A stretch of DNA of 64,000 bases, taken from NCBI GenBank assembly GCA_021371855.1, contig JAJFVL010000015.1, positions 35,294-99,293 of the forward strand, in the 5' to 3' direction. Below the pieces are notes generated by a model. It was given only the letters and a program-made list of their open reading frames with translations. It ran no database searches and was not told the DNA's origin. Position numbers and translations under genes: made by a program. Below, piece after piece: positions 9,523 through 18,852 of the stretch (its first letter is position 1; each line of letters opens with the position of its first letter). This DNA is from Bacteroidales bacterium. GTDB taxonomy: Bacteria; Bacteroidota; Bacteroidia; Bacteroidales; VadinHA17.

Positions 9523-11292
9523 TTAATGTATATCAATAAAATATGGCAATCTGGCCTGTATACCTGTAAGATCTTTTATTTCCTGAAAGATATTATAATA
9601 CTTTAACGATTCTCCAAGTTCCTTTTTTAAAATATTCGTTCTGATCTCGCCTCCAAGCTGTGAAATCAGTTTAGTGTAAGTATCCTCTATTTCCGGCAAC
9701 TCTCTGGTGGACCATGTATCTATGGCGGCCAGATTTGCAGCACATTTGATTGCTTCATTCAATCCTCCTATTTCGTCTACAAGGCCTATCTTTTGGGCGC
9801 TGATGCCACTCCACACTCTGCCTTGTCCGATACTGTCGACCGATTCAGAGGTCATTTCTCTTCCTGAGGCAACTTTTGATACGAAATCGGTATATACCTT
9901 TTCGATGCTCATTTGCATCATCTCTTTTTCGTAGGTATTCATTGGCCTGAATATCGACGGAAAGTCAGAGTTCTTATTTGTTTTTACAATTTCTGTTGTT
10001 AATCCAAGTTTTTGCTCCATAAGTTTTCCGGCATTAGGTATCATACCGAATACCCCGATTGATCCTGAAATAGTAGTGGGATCGGCATATATTTTTGTAG
10101 CAGGAGCTGAAATATAGTACCCTCCCGAAGCAGCATAATTTCCCATGGAGATTACAACCGGTTTTACTTTGGCGGCAAGTTGCATTTCCCTCCAGATAAT
10201 ATCTGCAGCAATGGCATTGCCCCCTGGTGAATTGACCCTTAAAACAATTGCCTTGACATTTGAGTCGAGTCTTTCTTTTCTGATAACTTCGGCATAAGAG
10301 TTTGCTCCGATGTTGTTCCCGGTACCCTTACCTGTGACGATATTTCCCGATGCGTAAATAACAGATATCTTGTTTTTTGCAGAAATATTCTTTAGAGGAT
10401 TAGAAACCCTGCTGTACTTTGTCATTGAAACCAGTTTGAAATCTTTGTCGGCAGGAATTCCTGATAAAACTTTCAGAGTATCAATTAATTCATCGCGAAA
10501 TAAAAGTCCGTCGACAAGTCTGCTTTCAAGGGCATTGTCTGCAACAATACCTGTAAGGTTATCAGCAAGCAGGTTAAGCTGATCAGCCGGAATATTCCTT
10601 GATTCAGAAATTGTCTTAATTACATGTTCCCATATCGATCCGACATAATCTTTAATCTGTGCTTTGTTTTCTTCGCTTAGCTTGTCGAGGATAAACGGTT
10701 CGACAGCACCTTTAAATTTCCCATGACGCGTCACCTGAACTTCCACTCCTAATTTTTCAAGTGCTTTTTTGTAAAACATAATTTCGCTGCTTAAGCCCTT
10801 GAAATCGATCATCGAACCCGGATTAACATAGATCTTATTTGCAGCTGTCGAAAGGTAATAACATTGCTGGGTCAGTACATAGTCCGTATAGGAGATGACA
10901 AATTTTCCACTGGTTTTGAATTTCTCTATGGCATCCCTTATCTCTTCGGTAGTTGCCCAGCCCGCAGGGAGAAGATCATTTTCTATTAAGATGCCTTTTA
11001 TCTTATTGTCAGTTGAAGCTTTTTTAATGTTTTCCAGGATTTCATTTAGTCCTGGAGCGGGAGTGAAAGTCATATTTAGGAAATCTATTCCCTCAAAAGG
11101 ATTTTGGCTCCCCCTGTCGGGAATGGTAACTCCGGCTTTTAGCACCAATATAGAATTTTCGCTGATTGTAACAGTTTTGTTACCCGACGCAACAAGAGCA
11201 CTCAATGCTGCGATTGTGATAATAAAAAAGATAATGATTGTGATTATTATCCCTGTAATTGTCGCAAATGTGTATTTCAAAAAGTCTTTCAT
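9523..11292 (-). CDS. sppA: Signal peptide peptidase SppA, 67-kDa type
   Basis: This membrane-anchored S49 serine protease degrades cleaved signal peptides. The 589-aa length fits the tandem-domain 67K form. There is one N-terminal membrane helix (about 8-35). The catalytic Lys194 lies in HGKFKGAVEPF of the first half, and the catalytic Ser (about 389) in NYAASGGYYIS of the second half, with SGSIGVFG after it. The upstream folK gene is divergent. The 128-bp gap to lpxK holds only AT-rich sequence with short direct repeats. Confidence 0.95.
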   Translation of the reverse strand: MKDFLKYTFATITGIIITIIIFFIITIAALSALVASGNKTVTISENSILVLKAGVTIPDRGSQNPFEGIDFLNMTFTPAPGLNEILENIKKASTDNKIKGILIENDLLPAGWATTEEIRDAIEKFKTSGKFVISYTDYVLTQQCYYLSTAANKIYVNPGSMIDFKGLSSEIMFYKKALEKLGVEVQVTRHGKFKGAVEPFILDKLSEENKAQIKDYVGSIWEHVIKTISESRNIPADQLNLLADNLTGIVADNALESRLVDGLLFRDELIDTLKVLSGIPADKDFKLVSMTKYSRVSNPLKNISAKNKISVIYASGNIVTGKGTGNNIGANSYAEVIRKERLDSNVKAIVLRVNSPGGNAIAADIIWREMQLAAKVKPVVISMGNYAASGGYYISAPATKIYADPTTISGSIGVFGMIPNAGKLMEQKLGLTTEIVKTNKNSDFPSIFRPMNTYEKEMMQMSIEKVYTDFVSKVASGREMTSESVDSIGQGRVWSGISAQKIGLVDEIGGLNEAIKCAANLAAIDTWSTRELPEIEDTYTKLISQLGGEIRTNILKKELGESLKYYNIFQEIKDLTGIQARLPYFIDIH

Positions 11293-11368
11293 CTTCCAAA
11301 CGCTTTAATAAAATGGATCTTAAAGATATAAAAACAAAGCGAATTTAGAAAAGTACAGATGTATTTAA

Positions 11369-11376
11369 TAATTTTG
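11369..11376 (+). promoter_or_regulatory. Candidate -7 box for folK
   Basis: TAATTTTG matches TAnnTTTG and lies 20 bp before the folK start codon. No convincing TTTG -33 element is visible at 17-23 nt upstream, so this is only a partial match. Confidence 0.35.
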
Positions 11377-11395
11377 ACAACAGATAGATCTGATT

Positions 11396-11878
11396 ATGAA
11401 TGTAGTTTTTCTTGGTATCGGAACAAACCTTGGGAACAGGGAAAACAATCTTAAAGAAGCAATTGCCCTGATTGAGGAATGCATTGGCAGAGTAGTGGGA
11501 TCTTCATCCGTATATGAAACAGAACCATGGGGATTCCACACCGAGGATGAGTTTCTCAATATGGCAGTGAAAGTGGAAACCGACCTCTCTCCATCAGGTC
11601 TGCTGGGAAGGATCCTTATGATCGAATCGTTGCTTGGCAGACTAAGGGAAGGGAGACAATACTCATCAAGAGTAATAGATATTGATATACTTCTTTATGA
11701 AGATCTCATAATTGATGAAAAGAGCCTGAAAATTCCACATCCCCTGATGCAGGAACGTCGATTTGTACTTGTTCCTTTATGTGAGATTGGGGCTGAGACG
11801 ATTCATCCTGTTCTGAAAAAATCTGTCTCCTTGTTGCTGGAGTCGTGTAAGGATAAGAGCAAGGTGAAGAAAATTTAA
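11396..11878 (+). CDS. folK: 2-amino-4-hydroxy-6-hydroxymethyldihydropteridine pyrophosphokinase
   Basis: HPPK transfers pyrophosphate from ATP to 6-hydroxymethyl-dihydropterin in folate synthesis. The 160-aa single-domain protein has the N-terminal GIGTNLGNRENN, SSVYETEPWGF, and the Mg/ATP-binding signature ending IDIDILLYED (about 90-102). The ATG at 11396 is the first and lies just after a candidate -7 box. The gene is divergent from sppA and convergent with radC. Confidence 0.96.
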   Translation: MNVVFLGIGTNLGNRENNLKEAIALIEECIGRVVGSSSVYETEPWGFHTEDEFLNMAVKVETDLSPSGLLGRILMIESLLGRLREGRQYSSRVIDIDILLYEDLIIDEKSLKIPHPLMQERRFVLVPLCEIGAETIHPVLKKSVSLLLESCKDKSKVKKI

Positions 11879-11880
11879 AG

Positions 11881-11995
11881 ATCATAATCCACCCCCAGGC
11901 TCTCCATGTAGGGGATTCCTTTAGTCAGGGGATCTGAAGCTGAAAAAAAAGACCATATGATTGAAAGACCGCAAGACCGAAAGACAACCAGACAA
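11881..11995. other. Short intergenic with purine-rich near-repeats
   Basis: The gap between the convergent folK and radC stops includes three imperfect copies of the octamer AAGACCG/GAAAGACC within 11964-11990. No gene or clear terminator hairpin was seen. Confidence 0.4.
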
Positions 11996-12679
11996 TTACA
12001 ACAACCCATTATCAGCAAAACTGTAATAATCCTTATCTGAAATTATTAAATGGTCGAGCAACTGAATATCCATAAGGTTCCCGGCCTCTTTTATCTTTTG
12101 TGTTATTTTTGTATCTGATTCACTTGGATTCAGATTTCCAGATGGATGATTATGGCAGACTATTATGCCCGAAGCAAGATATTCAATGGCTTTTTTCATA
12201 ACCATTCGCACATCGGTAACGGTACCGCTTATTCCACCCTGACTCAGTTTCATCCTGTCAATCACTTTATTTGATCTGTTCAGGAACAGTATCCAGAATT
12301 CTTCATGCAAAAGGTCGGAGAGAAGAGGTTGGAAAATTTCCGCAACATCCTTCGAGCATTTGATCTGAGACACTTCGGGGACTTCAGATAGTTTTCTCCT
12401 TCGGCCCAACTCCAGTGCGGCTGCAATTGTCACCGCTCTTGCAGTGCCGATTCCATTCAGTTTTTTAAGATCTGAAATTGAAAGTTTCCCAAGACTGTTA
12501 AGGTTATTATTTGCAACAGATAATAGTTCACGGCCAAGATCAACAGCTGATTTATCTCTGGTTCCGGAGCTGATCAGTATTGCCAGCAATTCAGCATCGC
12601 TCAGGCTGGAAGTACCTTTCTGTATGAGCTTTTCCCTGGGTCTGTCTTCGACAGCCCAGTCAGTGATTTTAAGAGACAT
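11996..12679 (-). CDS. radC: RadC-family JAMM protein
   Basis: The 227-aa protein has an N-terminal helix-hairpin-helix region (about 25-95, LNGIGTARA) and a C-terminal JAB1/MPN metallo-domain with HNHPSGNLNPSESD (His176, His178, Asp189 as predicted zinc ligands). The family was historically tied to DNA repair, but its true biochemical role is unsettled. The length is standard. It appears to be a single gene. Confidence 0.95.
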   Translation of the reverse strand: MSLKITDWAVEDRPREKLIQKGTSSLSDAELLAILISSGTRDKSAVDLGRELLSVANNNLNSLGKLSISDLKKLNGIGTARAVTIAAALELGRRRKLSEVPEVSQIKCSKDVAEIFQPLLSDLLHEEFWILFLNRSNKVIDRMKLSQGGISGTVTDVRMVMKKAIEYLASGIIVCHNHPSGNLNPSESDTKITQKIKEAGNLMDIQLLDHLIISDKDYYSFADNGLL

Positions 12680-12814
12680 GCAGCGAAAATTTTGAGATGC
12701 TTATGCAAGGTAATAAAACAGAGGGAAAAAGAAAAATTTATAAATGACAAACGACTTATGACACACAACTCACGGAAGAAATAGTTTATGGTGTGTCGTG
12801 AACAGTGATCCGTA

Positions 12815-12849
12815 AAAACAAAAAAGGCTCCATCGGAGTGATGCAGCCT
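12815..12849 (-). terminator. Rho-independent terminator after rpsT
   Basis: On the minus strand the stem AGGCTGCATC / GATGGAGCCT (one internal G-G mismatch, 5-nt loop) is followed immediately by TTTTTTGTTTTT. It lies 25 bp after the rpsT stop, so it should end that transcript. Confidence 0.85.
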
Positions 12850-12873
12850 ATCTGAATATAATAGAAGTAAATG

Positions 12874-13128
12874 TTATTGTAAACTGTTTACATGCTTTGT
12901 AAGTGACGATTTCAGGTTTGCAGCTTTTTTCTGGTGAATAATATTCTTTTTAGCCAGTTTGTCGAGCATAGAAGTTATTTTAGGAAGCATAACACCTGCT
13001 TCTTCCTTGTTGGTTGTCCCGCGAAGTGTCTTAAGAGCATTACGTGTTGTTTTTGCATAATACTTATTATTCTCATTTCTTGCTTCGATCTGCCTGATCC
13101 TTTTTTCTGACGACTTATGGTTTGCCAT
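12874..13128 (-). CDS. rpsT: 30S ribosomal protein S20
   Basis: The 84-aa, strongly basic, all-helical protein begins [13 protein letters not shown], the S20 signature, and ends with the helical [18 protein letters not shown]20 binds the 5' domain and helix 44 of 16S rRNA. The gene lies just downstream of tRNA-Glu on the same strand and is followed by a good intrinsic terminator, so the two may share a transcript. Confidence 0.97.
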   Translation of the reverse strand: MANHKSSEKRIRQIEARNENNKYYAKTTRNALKTLRGTTNKEEAGVMLPKITSMLDKLAKKNIIHQKKAANLKSSLTKHVNSLQ

Positions 13129-13163
13129 GCTTTTATATATTTTCTTCTAACGTTTGTAAAATG

Positions 13164-13235
13164 TAGTCCATAGGGGAATCGAACCCCTGTTACCAGGATG
13201 AAAACCTGACGTCCTAGCCACTAGACGAATGGACC
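13164..13235 (-). tRNA. tRNA-Glu (TTC)
   Basis: A full cloverleaf is visible on the minus strand: acceptor GGTCCAT/ATGGACT, D arm, anticodon stem TCAGG/CCTGG with loop TTTTCAT (anticodon TTC), and T arm CAGGGGTTCGATTCCCCT. CCA is not encoded after the discriminator A. Confidence 0.95.
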
Positions 13236-13332
13236 ATACAAAGAACTTTTAAATGCGGATGCAAAGAAACGATGTTTTTTTTGATATGCAAAATATTTTG
13301 GCTTAAAAAACACTCTTATTGAAAAGGTTCTG

Positions 13333-14679
13333 TTATTCCAGGAGTTTTGTAAGATCAAAATTATTGAAATCGCCTGAGCTCATAAAAAGAAAAACCGGAT
13401 ACGAATAATTCTGGTTTTTTATAAAGGAAAATAATTCTGCAGAGTCATCATAAACATTGATATTTTCACCTGCAAATGCCGTTTTAATAATTTCTTTTGA
13501 AAGAGTTTGCAGTTTCTTTAGTTTAACAGCGTGAGGATTAAAATATACAAATGCGGCAGAGACCCTGCTGAGTGTTCCTTTGTAAAGAGGTAAGAAATCT
13601 TTACTGAGGCTTGAATATGTGTGAAGCTCAAGACAGGCAATGATCTCTCTTCCGGGATACCTTTCGACAATTGCATCAACAGTTGCTTTAACCTTAGATG
13701 GTGAATGCGCAAAATCGAGATAAATTACTCCGTTTCCATTTTCTTTTATCATCTGCAGTCTCTTTGAGGTTCCTGCAAAGTTTTTTATTGCTTCATAAAA
13801 AGAGTCTTCCGGAATTCCGACGGCAAGGCATGCTTCTTTTGCCGCTGAAAGGTTTTGCATATTATGTTCACCAAAAATTTTTAAAGGAACAACCCGGTTA
13901 TGGGTTGCGGCATAAAATCCTGTTTTATTCTGAAAGTATCCGTGTATTTTATAAGGAATTTTTTTGATACTATCTTCTGAAGCCAGGGCTATTTTTTTTA
14001 CTTCAGGATCTCCTTCAAAATAAATCAGAGATCCACCAGCCGGGATCTTGCCAACGAATATTTTAAATTGTTCAACATAATTTTCGAAAGTGGGAAATAC
14101 ATTCATGTGATCCCATGCAATGCCGTTAAGTATTGCAATGTCAGGCATATACAGATGGAATTTTGGTCTTGTGTCAAGAGCGGAAGTCAGGTATTCATCA
14201 CCTTCAAAAACAGCAATATCCGCTTCATCCGACAGTCCCACCATAGTCTCAAATCCATCGATCATGGAGCCGATCATGTAATCGAATTTTATACCAAGGA
14301 ACCTGAAGACATGCATAATCATTGCAGTTGTGGTTGTTTTGCCATGACTGCCGGCAATGACGATCCTTTTTTTATTTTTTGTCTGCTCATACAGATATTC
14401 CGGGAATGACACAATTTTTAATCCAAGCTCGTGTGCTTTAATAAGCTCCGGATTATCTTTTTTTGCATGCATTCCGAGGATAATTGCATCAACCTCAGGA
14501 GTTATCCGTTCTGCATCCCAGCCCTCTTTACCGGGAAGCAGACCATAATGGTAAAGCCTCGATTTTGCAGGTTCAAAAATCTCGTCATCTGACCCGGTAA
14601 CGGTATAACCTTTTTTATGAAGGGCTATGGCAAGGTTGTGCATTACTGAACCGCCTATAGCAATGAAGTGCACTCTCAT
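13333..14679 (-). CDS. mpl: Mpl: UDP-MurNAc : L-alanyl-gamma-D-glutamyl-meso-DAP ligase
   Basis: This Mur-family ligase reattaches recycled cell-wall tripeptide to UDP-N-acetylmuramate. The 448-aa protein has the N-terminal HFIAIGGSVMHNLA (4-17), ATP loop GSHGKTTTTA (110-119), and the central domain DHMNVFPTFENY. The missing GIGG variant in the first loop and the spacing fit Mpl rather than MurC. The start lies 1 bp after the stop of the upstream TIM-barrel gene, so the two are probably cotranscribed. Confidence 0.93.
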   Translation of the reverse strand: MRVHFIAIGGSVMHNLAIALHKKGYTVTGSDDEIFEPAKSRLYHYGLLPGKEGWDAERITPEVDAIILGMHAKKDNPELIKAHELGLKIVSFPEYLYEQTKNKKRIVIAGSHGKTTTTAMIMHVFRFLGIKFDYMIGSMIDGFETMVGLSDEADIAVFEGDEYLTSALDTRPKFHLYMPDIAILNGIAWDHMNVFPTFENYVEQFKIFVGKIPAGGSLIYFEGDPEVKKIALASEDSIKKIPYKIHGYFQNKTGFYAATHNRVVPLKIFGEHNMQNLSAAKEACLAVGIPEDSFYEAIKNFAGTSKRLQMIKENGNGVIYLDFAHSPSKVKATVDAIVERYPGREIIACLELHTYSSLSKDFLPLYKGTLSRVSAAFVYFNPHAVKLKKLQTLSKEIIKTAFAGENINVYDDSAELFSFIKNQNYSYPVFLFMSSGDFNNFDLTKLLE

Positions 14680-14680
14680 C

Positions 14681-15547
14681 TTAAATGTCGCATATTTGTA
14701 TACACTTCATTAGTGATGAAAGCTTATCGTCATTTGAAGGAACAAATTCCTGTCCTACAAATCCCTTATATCCGGTTTGTACAATGGCTCTCATGATAGC
14801 AGGGTAGAAAAGTTCCTGAGTGTCATCAAGCTCATGTCTTCCTGGTACTCCTCCGGTGTGATAATGTCCGATGTATTGATGATATTTATTAATGTTATCA
14901 ATGATATTGCCTTCCATTATCTGCATATGGTAAATGTCGTAAAGTAGTTTGAACCGTTCAGAACCGACCATTTCGCATAATGCTGATCCCCAGCTTGTTT
15001 TATCGCATTGATAATCTTTGTGCCCATAACTGTTAAGCAGTTCCATAATGATAGTTACACCATATTTTTCAGCAGTTGGCATAAGCTTACGCAACCCCTT
15101 TGCACAATTTATCAGACCCTCATTGTCATTCTGACCTTCCCGGTTACCTGAGAAACAAATAAGGTTCGGAACACCGGCTTTTGCAGCTTTAGGTATCATG
15201 GTTTCAAAATCGGAAATCAGTTTTTCATGATTATCGATGCGGTTAAAACCTTTTGGGATACCCCAGTCTGTTGCATAACCAACGGCACATTTTAGTCCTG
15301 CCTCATTAACAACCGCCCAGTCTTTTTCTCCAAGCAATTCAATCGATTCGATGCCCATATTTTTACAAGCTTTTGCAAATTTCTGAAGAGGAATGTCGCT
15401 GTAGCACCACTGGCTTACTGAATGACGGATATTTCCTTTAAGTTGGATGTCTCTTTTGCCAGATCCGGCAAAAACACTGTTAAAAGGGTCTGCAGCGGTT
15501 ATCACTGCTGCCCCGGCTATACTTCCTATCATAACTCTTCTATTCAT
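14681..15547 (-). CDS. Hydroxypyruvate-isomerase-like TIM-barrel protein, exported
   Basis: The 288-aa protein belongs to the AP-endonuclease-2 / sugar-phosphate isomerase-epimerase superfamily, with IESIELLGE, the metal-site region ELLNSY, LLYDIYHMQ and HYHTGGVPGRHELDD, which closely resemble hydroxypyruvate isomerase (Hyi). An N-terminal MNRRVMIGSIAGAAV leader with paired arginines suggests Tat-type export or a lipid-free signal. It lies 1 bp upstream of mpl. The substrate cannot be read from sequence. A D-glycerate-type dehydrogenase (17876-18823) is nearby. Confidence 0.85.
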   Translation of the reverse strand: MNRRVMIGSIAGAAVITAADPFNSVFAGSGKRDIQLKGNIRHSVSQWCYSDIPLQKFAKACKNMGIESIELLGEKDWAVVNEAGLKCAVGYATDWGIPKGFNRIDNHEKLISDFETMIPKAAKAGVPNLICFSGNREGQNDNEGLINCAKGLRKLMPTAEKYGVTIIMELLNSYGHKDYQCDKTSWGSALCEMVGSERFKLLYDIYHMQIMEGNIIDNINKYHQYIGHYHTGGVPGRHELDDTQELFYPAIMRAIVQTGYKGFVGQEFVPSNDDKLSSLMKCIQICDI

Positions 15548-15612
15548 GTTTTATAAACATTATGAAATTTATGTTAATATAAGAGTGTAAAGTAAGGTAA
15601 AAATCACGAAAA

Positions 15613-15643
15613 TTGAGATGTTGTTGTTTATGTTCTATATTTG
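15613..15643 (+). promoter_or_regulatory. Promoter of the phospholipase D gene
   Basis: TTG (15613-15615), 20 nt, then TATATTTG (15636-15643) gives a good Bacteroidota -33/-7 pair. The predicted start, near 15650, lies downstream of the ATG at 15618, which supports the later ATG at 15663. Confidence 0.55.
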
Positions 15644-15662
15644 TAACAGGGAACAGAAGGAT

Positions 15663-16838
15663 ATGAAAAATACTCCTCGGCACAATTATAAAAAAGGACA
15701 TTACGTTGAGCTGCTTCAAAGCGGTGAACCTTATTTTGCTGCCTGTGAGAAAGCTATAGACGAAGCAAAATATTTCATCCATTTTCAGACATACATTGTT
15801 GATGATGATGAAACCGGCCGGCGTATAACAGATGCCCTTAAGCGGGCAGCAGAGAGGGGGATAAAGGTCTATTTTCTTCTTGATGCATTCGGTGGCAGAA
15901 GCTTTGTAAAACATTTGGTTAAAGAGGTAGAAAACGCCGGCATCTTTTTCAGAAAATTCTCTCCTGCCTTTATTGTGAAGGGATTTCAATTAAGTCTGAG
16001 ACTTCATCACAAAGTCCTTCTTGTCGATGGAGATATTGCTATAATCGGTGGGATGAATGCTGCCAACCGGTATCATGGAACACCTGATTATAAGGAATGG
16101 CTCGACTTTGCTCTTCTAGTCAAAGGGCCTGAATGTGCTCACGTATTTAATATTCTTAAAAGAATCTGGAATAAAGCATTTTTTTCCAAGAAGGAACGCT
16201 CACGGGAGATCATCCGTCATCATTTTTCTTATACCGATAATGTGAAAGTGAAAGTTGTGCAAAACAACTGGTACAGGAATAAAATAGAGATATTGAGAAG
16301 TTACCGTTATGCATTAAAACATTCACATGACAGAATGATCATCATGGCAAGTTATTTTCTGCCTGGACGGTACGAACGTAAACTTTTCAGGGATGCAAGC
16401 CGCAGGGGAGTCGACATTAAAATAGTCCTTCCATCAGAATCGGATGCCCCGGTATTTAAAATGGCGACCAGTTTTCTTTATGATCTGATCCTCAGGAACA
16501 ATATCAACCTATACGAATACCTTCCGTCAAACCTGCATGCCAAGGTGGCTACAGTTGATGGGAAGTGGAGCACAATAGGGAGTTATAACCTGAATCATCT
16601 CAGTGATTATGGAAGCATTGAAATGAATGTGGATATTCTTGATAACCGTTTCTCAGAGCAATTTGAAAAACTACTTCTTGACATAATTAAAAAAGATTGC
16701 CGGCAGGTTACATTTGATAATTTTAATAGCCACAGGACCTGGTTTTATAAGTTCTTCTCCTGGTTTTCTTACCAGACGATAAGGATCCTGATGAGGTTGA
16801 TGTTCCTGCTTACAACAAAACGCAGGAAATCTCTTTAA
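15663..16838 (+). CDS. Cardiolipin synthase / phospholipase D-family protein
   Basis: The 391-aa protein has two HKD motifs, HHKVLLVDGD followed by IIGGMN in the first half and HAKVATVDGK followed by TIGSYNLN in the second, as in Cls-type phosphatidyltransferases. It lacks the N-terminal transmembrane pair of E. coli ClsA and so resembles the ClsB/YbhO form. The start at 15663 has AGAAGGA 5-11 nt upstream and lies after a promoter that would exclude the ATG at 15618. The basic, aromatic C-terminus (KFFSWFSYQTIRILMR) may bind the membrane. Confidence 0.9.
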   Translation: MKNTPRHNYKKGHYVELLQSGEPYFAACEKAIDEAKYFIHFQTYIVDDDETGRRITDALKRAAERGIKVYFLLDAFGGRSFVKHLVKEVENAGIFFRKFSPAFIVKGFQLSLRLHHKVLLVDGDIAIIGGMNAANRYHGTPDYKEWLDFALLVKGPECAHVFNILKRIWNKAFFSKKERSREIIRHHFSYTDNVKVKVVQNNWYRNKIEILRSYRYALKHSHDRMIIMASYFLPGRYERKLFRDASRRGVDIKIVLPSESDAPVFKMATSFLYDLILRNNINLYEYLPSNLHAKVATVDGKWSTIGSYNLNHLSDYGSIEMNVDILDNRFSEQFEKLLLDIIKKDCRQVTFDNFNSHRTWFYKFFSWFSYQTIRILMRLMFLLTTKRRKSL

Positions 16839-16922
16839 CCATTAAAACCAAGGGTATCTCAGAAGTCTAAAATCTTCTAAGGTTCCCTTAATTTGTTTTA
16901 TCATGCAATTAATCTAAGAGGG

Positions 16923-17783
16923 TTACTGGTGAAAACTCGGTGAAATAAACTCCAGTACTTTGGGTAATGCAGCCCGCCAGTATGTCCAGTTATGAACACC
17001 GTCACGGATCCTGAATTCATGAGGAATATCTTTTTTCCGCATTGCAATATGTACAAGGCAGTTGCCTTCATAAAGAAAATCATCGTCACCGCAATCGATA
17101 TACCACCTGACAGCTTTTTTCTGGTCTTCCGGCATGTTTTCGATGAGTTTCAGGACACTATAACGATTAAGATATGCTTCTTTATCTGACTCTTTTACTC
17201 CTTCTACTCCCTGCCACCGCTTATTCTCATTAAGATCTTCAAGATTTTTCGGGCCGGTGGCTGCACTCAGCGGGCAGGCTGCTGCAAACAACTCCGGATG
17301 ATGAAGGGCATAAATGAAAGTGCCTTCGCCGCCCATTGACAGACCAGCAACTGCACGGTAATGTTTTTCCGGCTTAATTCGATATGTTTTTTCAATGAAT
17401 GGCATTAAATCCCCGAAGAAAAAATCCTCATACCGCCATTCTCCTTTAATATCATTTACATATCCTCGTTTTCCTGTATTGGCATCTGGCATAACAATGA
17501 TCATAGGAGTCGCTTCTCCGGAGTTTATTGCTACATCGGCAATATGAAGAACTTCACCGAATTGTACCCATCCTGTCTGATCATCACCTGCTCCGTGCAA
17601 CAGGTACAGAACCGGATAACTGCGCTGCGATGTTTCATAATCGGGTGGGAGATATATGGCATATTTCCTATCCATTTTTAGGATTTTGCTTTGCATCGAA
17701 AGGTTATCAAAGACCTTCCCTGTCTGTGCCATCAGAAGAGATGAAATGGTCAAAACGGAAAATAATGAGATTAGCTTTTTCAT
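16923..17783 (-). CDS. Secreted esterase, CE1/esterase-D type alpha/beta hydrolase
   Basis: The 286-aa protein has a signal peptide (MKKLISLFSVLTISSLLMAQ) and a putative-esterase (PF00756) domain with nucleophile elbow GLSMGG (Ser149), an Asp in DCGDDDF, and His in VHNWTYW near the C-terminus. Family members deacylate xylan, feruloyl-sugars or similar esters in the periplasm or outside. No catabolic neighbours define the substrate; a D-hydroxyacid dehydrogenase lies upstream on the same strand. Confidence 0.88.
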   Translation of the reverse strand: MKKLISLFSVLTISSLLMAQTGKVFDNLSMQSKILKMDRKYAIYLPPDYETSQRSYPVLYLLHGAGDDQTGWVQFGEVLHIADVAINSGEATPMIIVMPDANTGKRGYVNDIKGEWRYEDFFFGDLMPFIEKTYRIKPEKHYRAVAGLSMGGEGTFIYALHHPELFAAACPLSAATGPKNLEDLNENKRWQGVEGVKESDKEAYLNRYSVLKLIENMPEDQKKAVRWYIDCGDDDFLYEGNCLVHIAMRKKDIPHEFRIRDGVHNWTYWRAALPKVLEFISPSFHQ

Positions 17784-17838
17784 GGTGAAAATAGTAAAAG
17801 TTGATAGCTGGTAAGTTTAGACCAAAAATAAACAGATA

Positions 17839-17865
17839 TTATAAAAAAGACAGAACTTTTTATAA
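17839..17865 (-). terminator. Weak AT-rich hairpin after the hydroxyacid dehydrogenase
   Basis: TTATAAAAAAG and CTTTTTATAA form an AT-only stem with a 6-7 nt loop, 11 bp after the stop of the minus-strand gene ending at 17876. The lack of G-C pairs makes it a weak candidate. Confidence 0.3.
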
Positions 17866-17875
17866 TGAATATAAT

Positions 17876-18823
17876 TTAATTAACCACATTCCGCTTTTCT
17901 CCGTTAAGAAAAGCCATAATGTTTCTGGCAGTTTCGTCAACAAGAGTCTGACGTGCTTCAATTGTCGACCATGCGGAATGCGGGGTAATGATACAATTTT
18001 TTGCAGAAAGCAAAGCATTGCCTTTTACCGGGGGTTCTTCAGAAAGAACGTCTATTCCTGCACCAGCGATTACCTGTTTATTAAGGGCTTCGGCGAGAGC
18101 GGTTTCATTAACAATCCCCCCACGAGCCGTATTAATGAGCAAAGCTGACGGTTTCATGACAGATAATTCATCTTTCCCGATCAGGTTGAGTGTTTCTTTG
18201 TTCAGGGGACAATGAATTGTAACAATATCAGATACTTTCAATAATGTTTTAAGATCTGCAGAATCATAGATGTTATTTTCAGGGACATAAGAATCGTAAT
18301 AGATGACTTTCATCCCGAAGCCGGTGGCAATACGTGCCACTGCCTGGCCGATAACCCCAAAGCCAATTATTCCGAGAGTCTTGCCATAAAGTTCAAATGT
18401 AGGATATTTCAGCAGAGTGAACATTGTTGCATTTTGCCAATCTCCCGACTTAACATCATGATAATACTTATAAACCTTTGTTGCAAGGTTGAGTATAAGG
18501 GAAAAAGTATGCTGTGGTACCGTATTCTTTGCGTAACCTGCAACATTACAAACTGTTATTCCTCTTTTCTTTGCACTGTCAATATCAACATTATTATATC
18601 CTGTGGCAATGACTGTAATCAATCTGAGATTTTTGCAGGCTTCCATCACCTCCTGTGTTATCGGAGCTTTATTTGAAATGATAATATCAGCATTCCGGGA
18701 CCGGAGAATAATCTCCTCACCGGTCGAATTGGGATAACTTACAAAATGACCGCATGCTTTTATTGAAGAAAAATTTATATCATCCAAATCAATTGTGGCA
18801 CGGTCAAGAAATATTATATTCAT
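17876..18823 (-). CDS. D-2-hydroxyacid dehydrogenase (glycerate dehydrogenase/hydroxypyruvate reductase type)
   Basis: This NAD(P)H-dependent enzyme interconverts 2-hydroxy and 2-keto acids. The 315-aa protein has the Rossmann loop GFGVIGQAVARIA (about 155-167), catalytic Arg in NTARGGIVNE, Glu in VLSEEPP and His in TPHSAW, which form the family's catalytic Arg-Glu-His set. The closest named type is hydroxypyruvate reductase. The gene is divergent from the aldo/keto reductase with an inverted repeat between them. Substrate unproven. Confidence 0.92.
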   Translation of the reverse strand: MNIIFLDRATIDLDDINFSSIKACGHFVSYPNSTGEEIILRSRNADIIISNKAPITQEVMEACKNLRLITVIATGYNNVDIDSAKKRGITVCNVAGYAKNTVPQHTFSLILNLATKVYKYYHDVKSGDWQNATMFTLLKYPTFELYGKTLGIIGFGVIGQAVARIATGFGMKVIYYDSYVPENNIYDSADLKTLLKVSDIVTIHCPLNKETLNLIGKDELSVMKPSALLINTARGGIVNETALAEALNKQVIAGAGIDVLSEEPPVKGNALLSAKNCIITPHSAWSTIEARQTLVDETARNIMAFLNGEKRNVVN

Positions 18824-18852
18824 ACGTAAATAATTTTAATATTAATGGCTGT

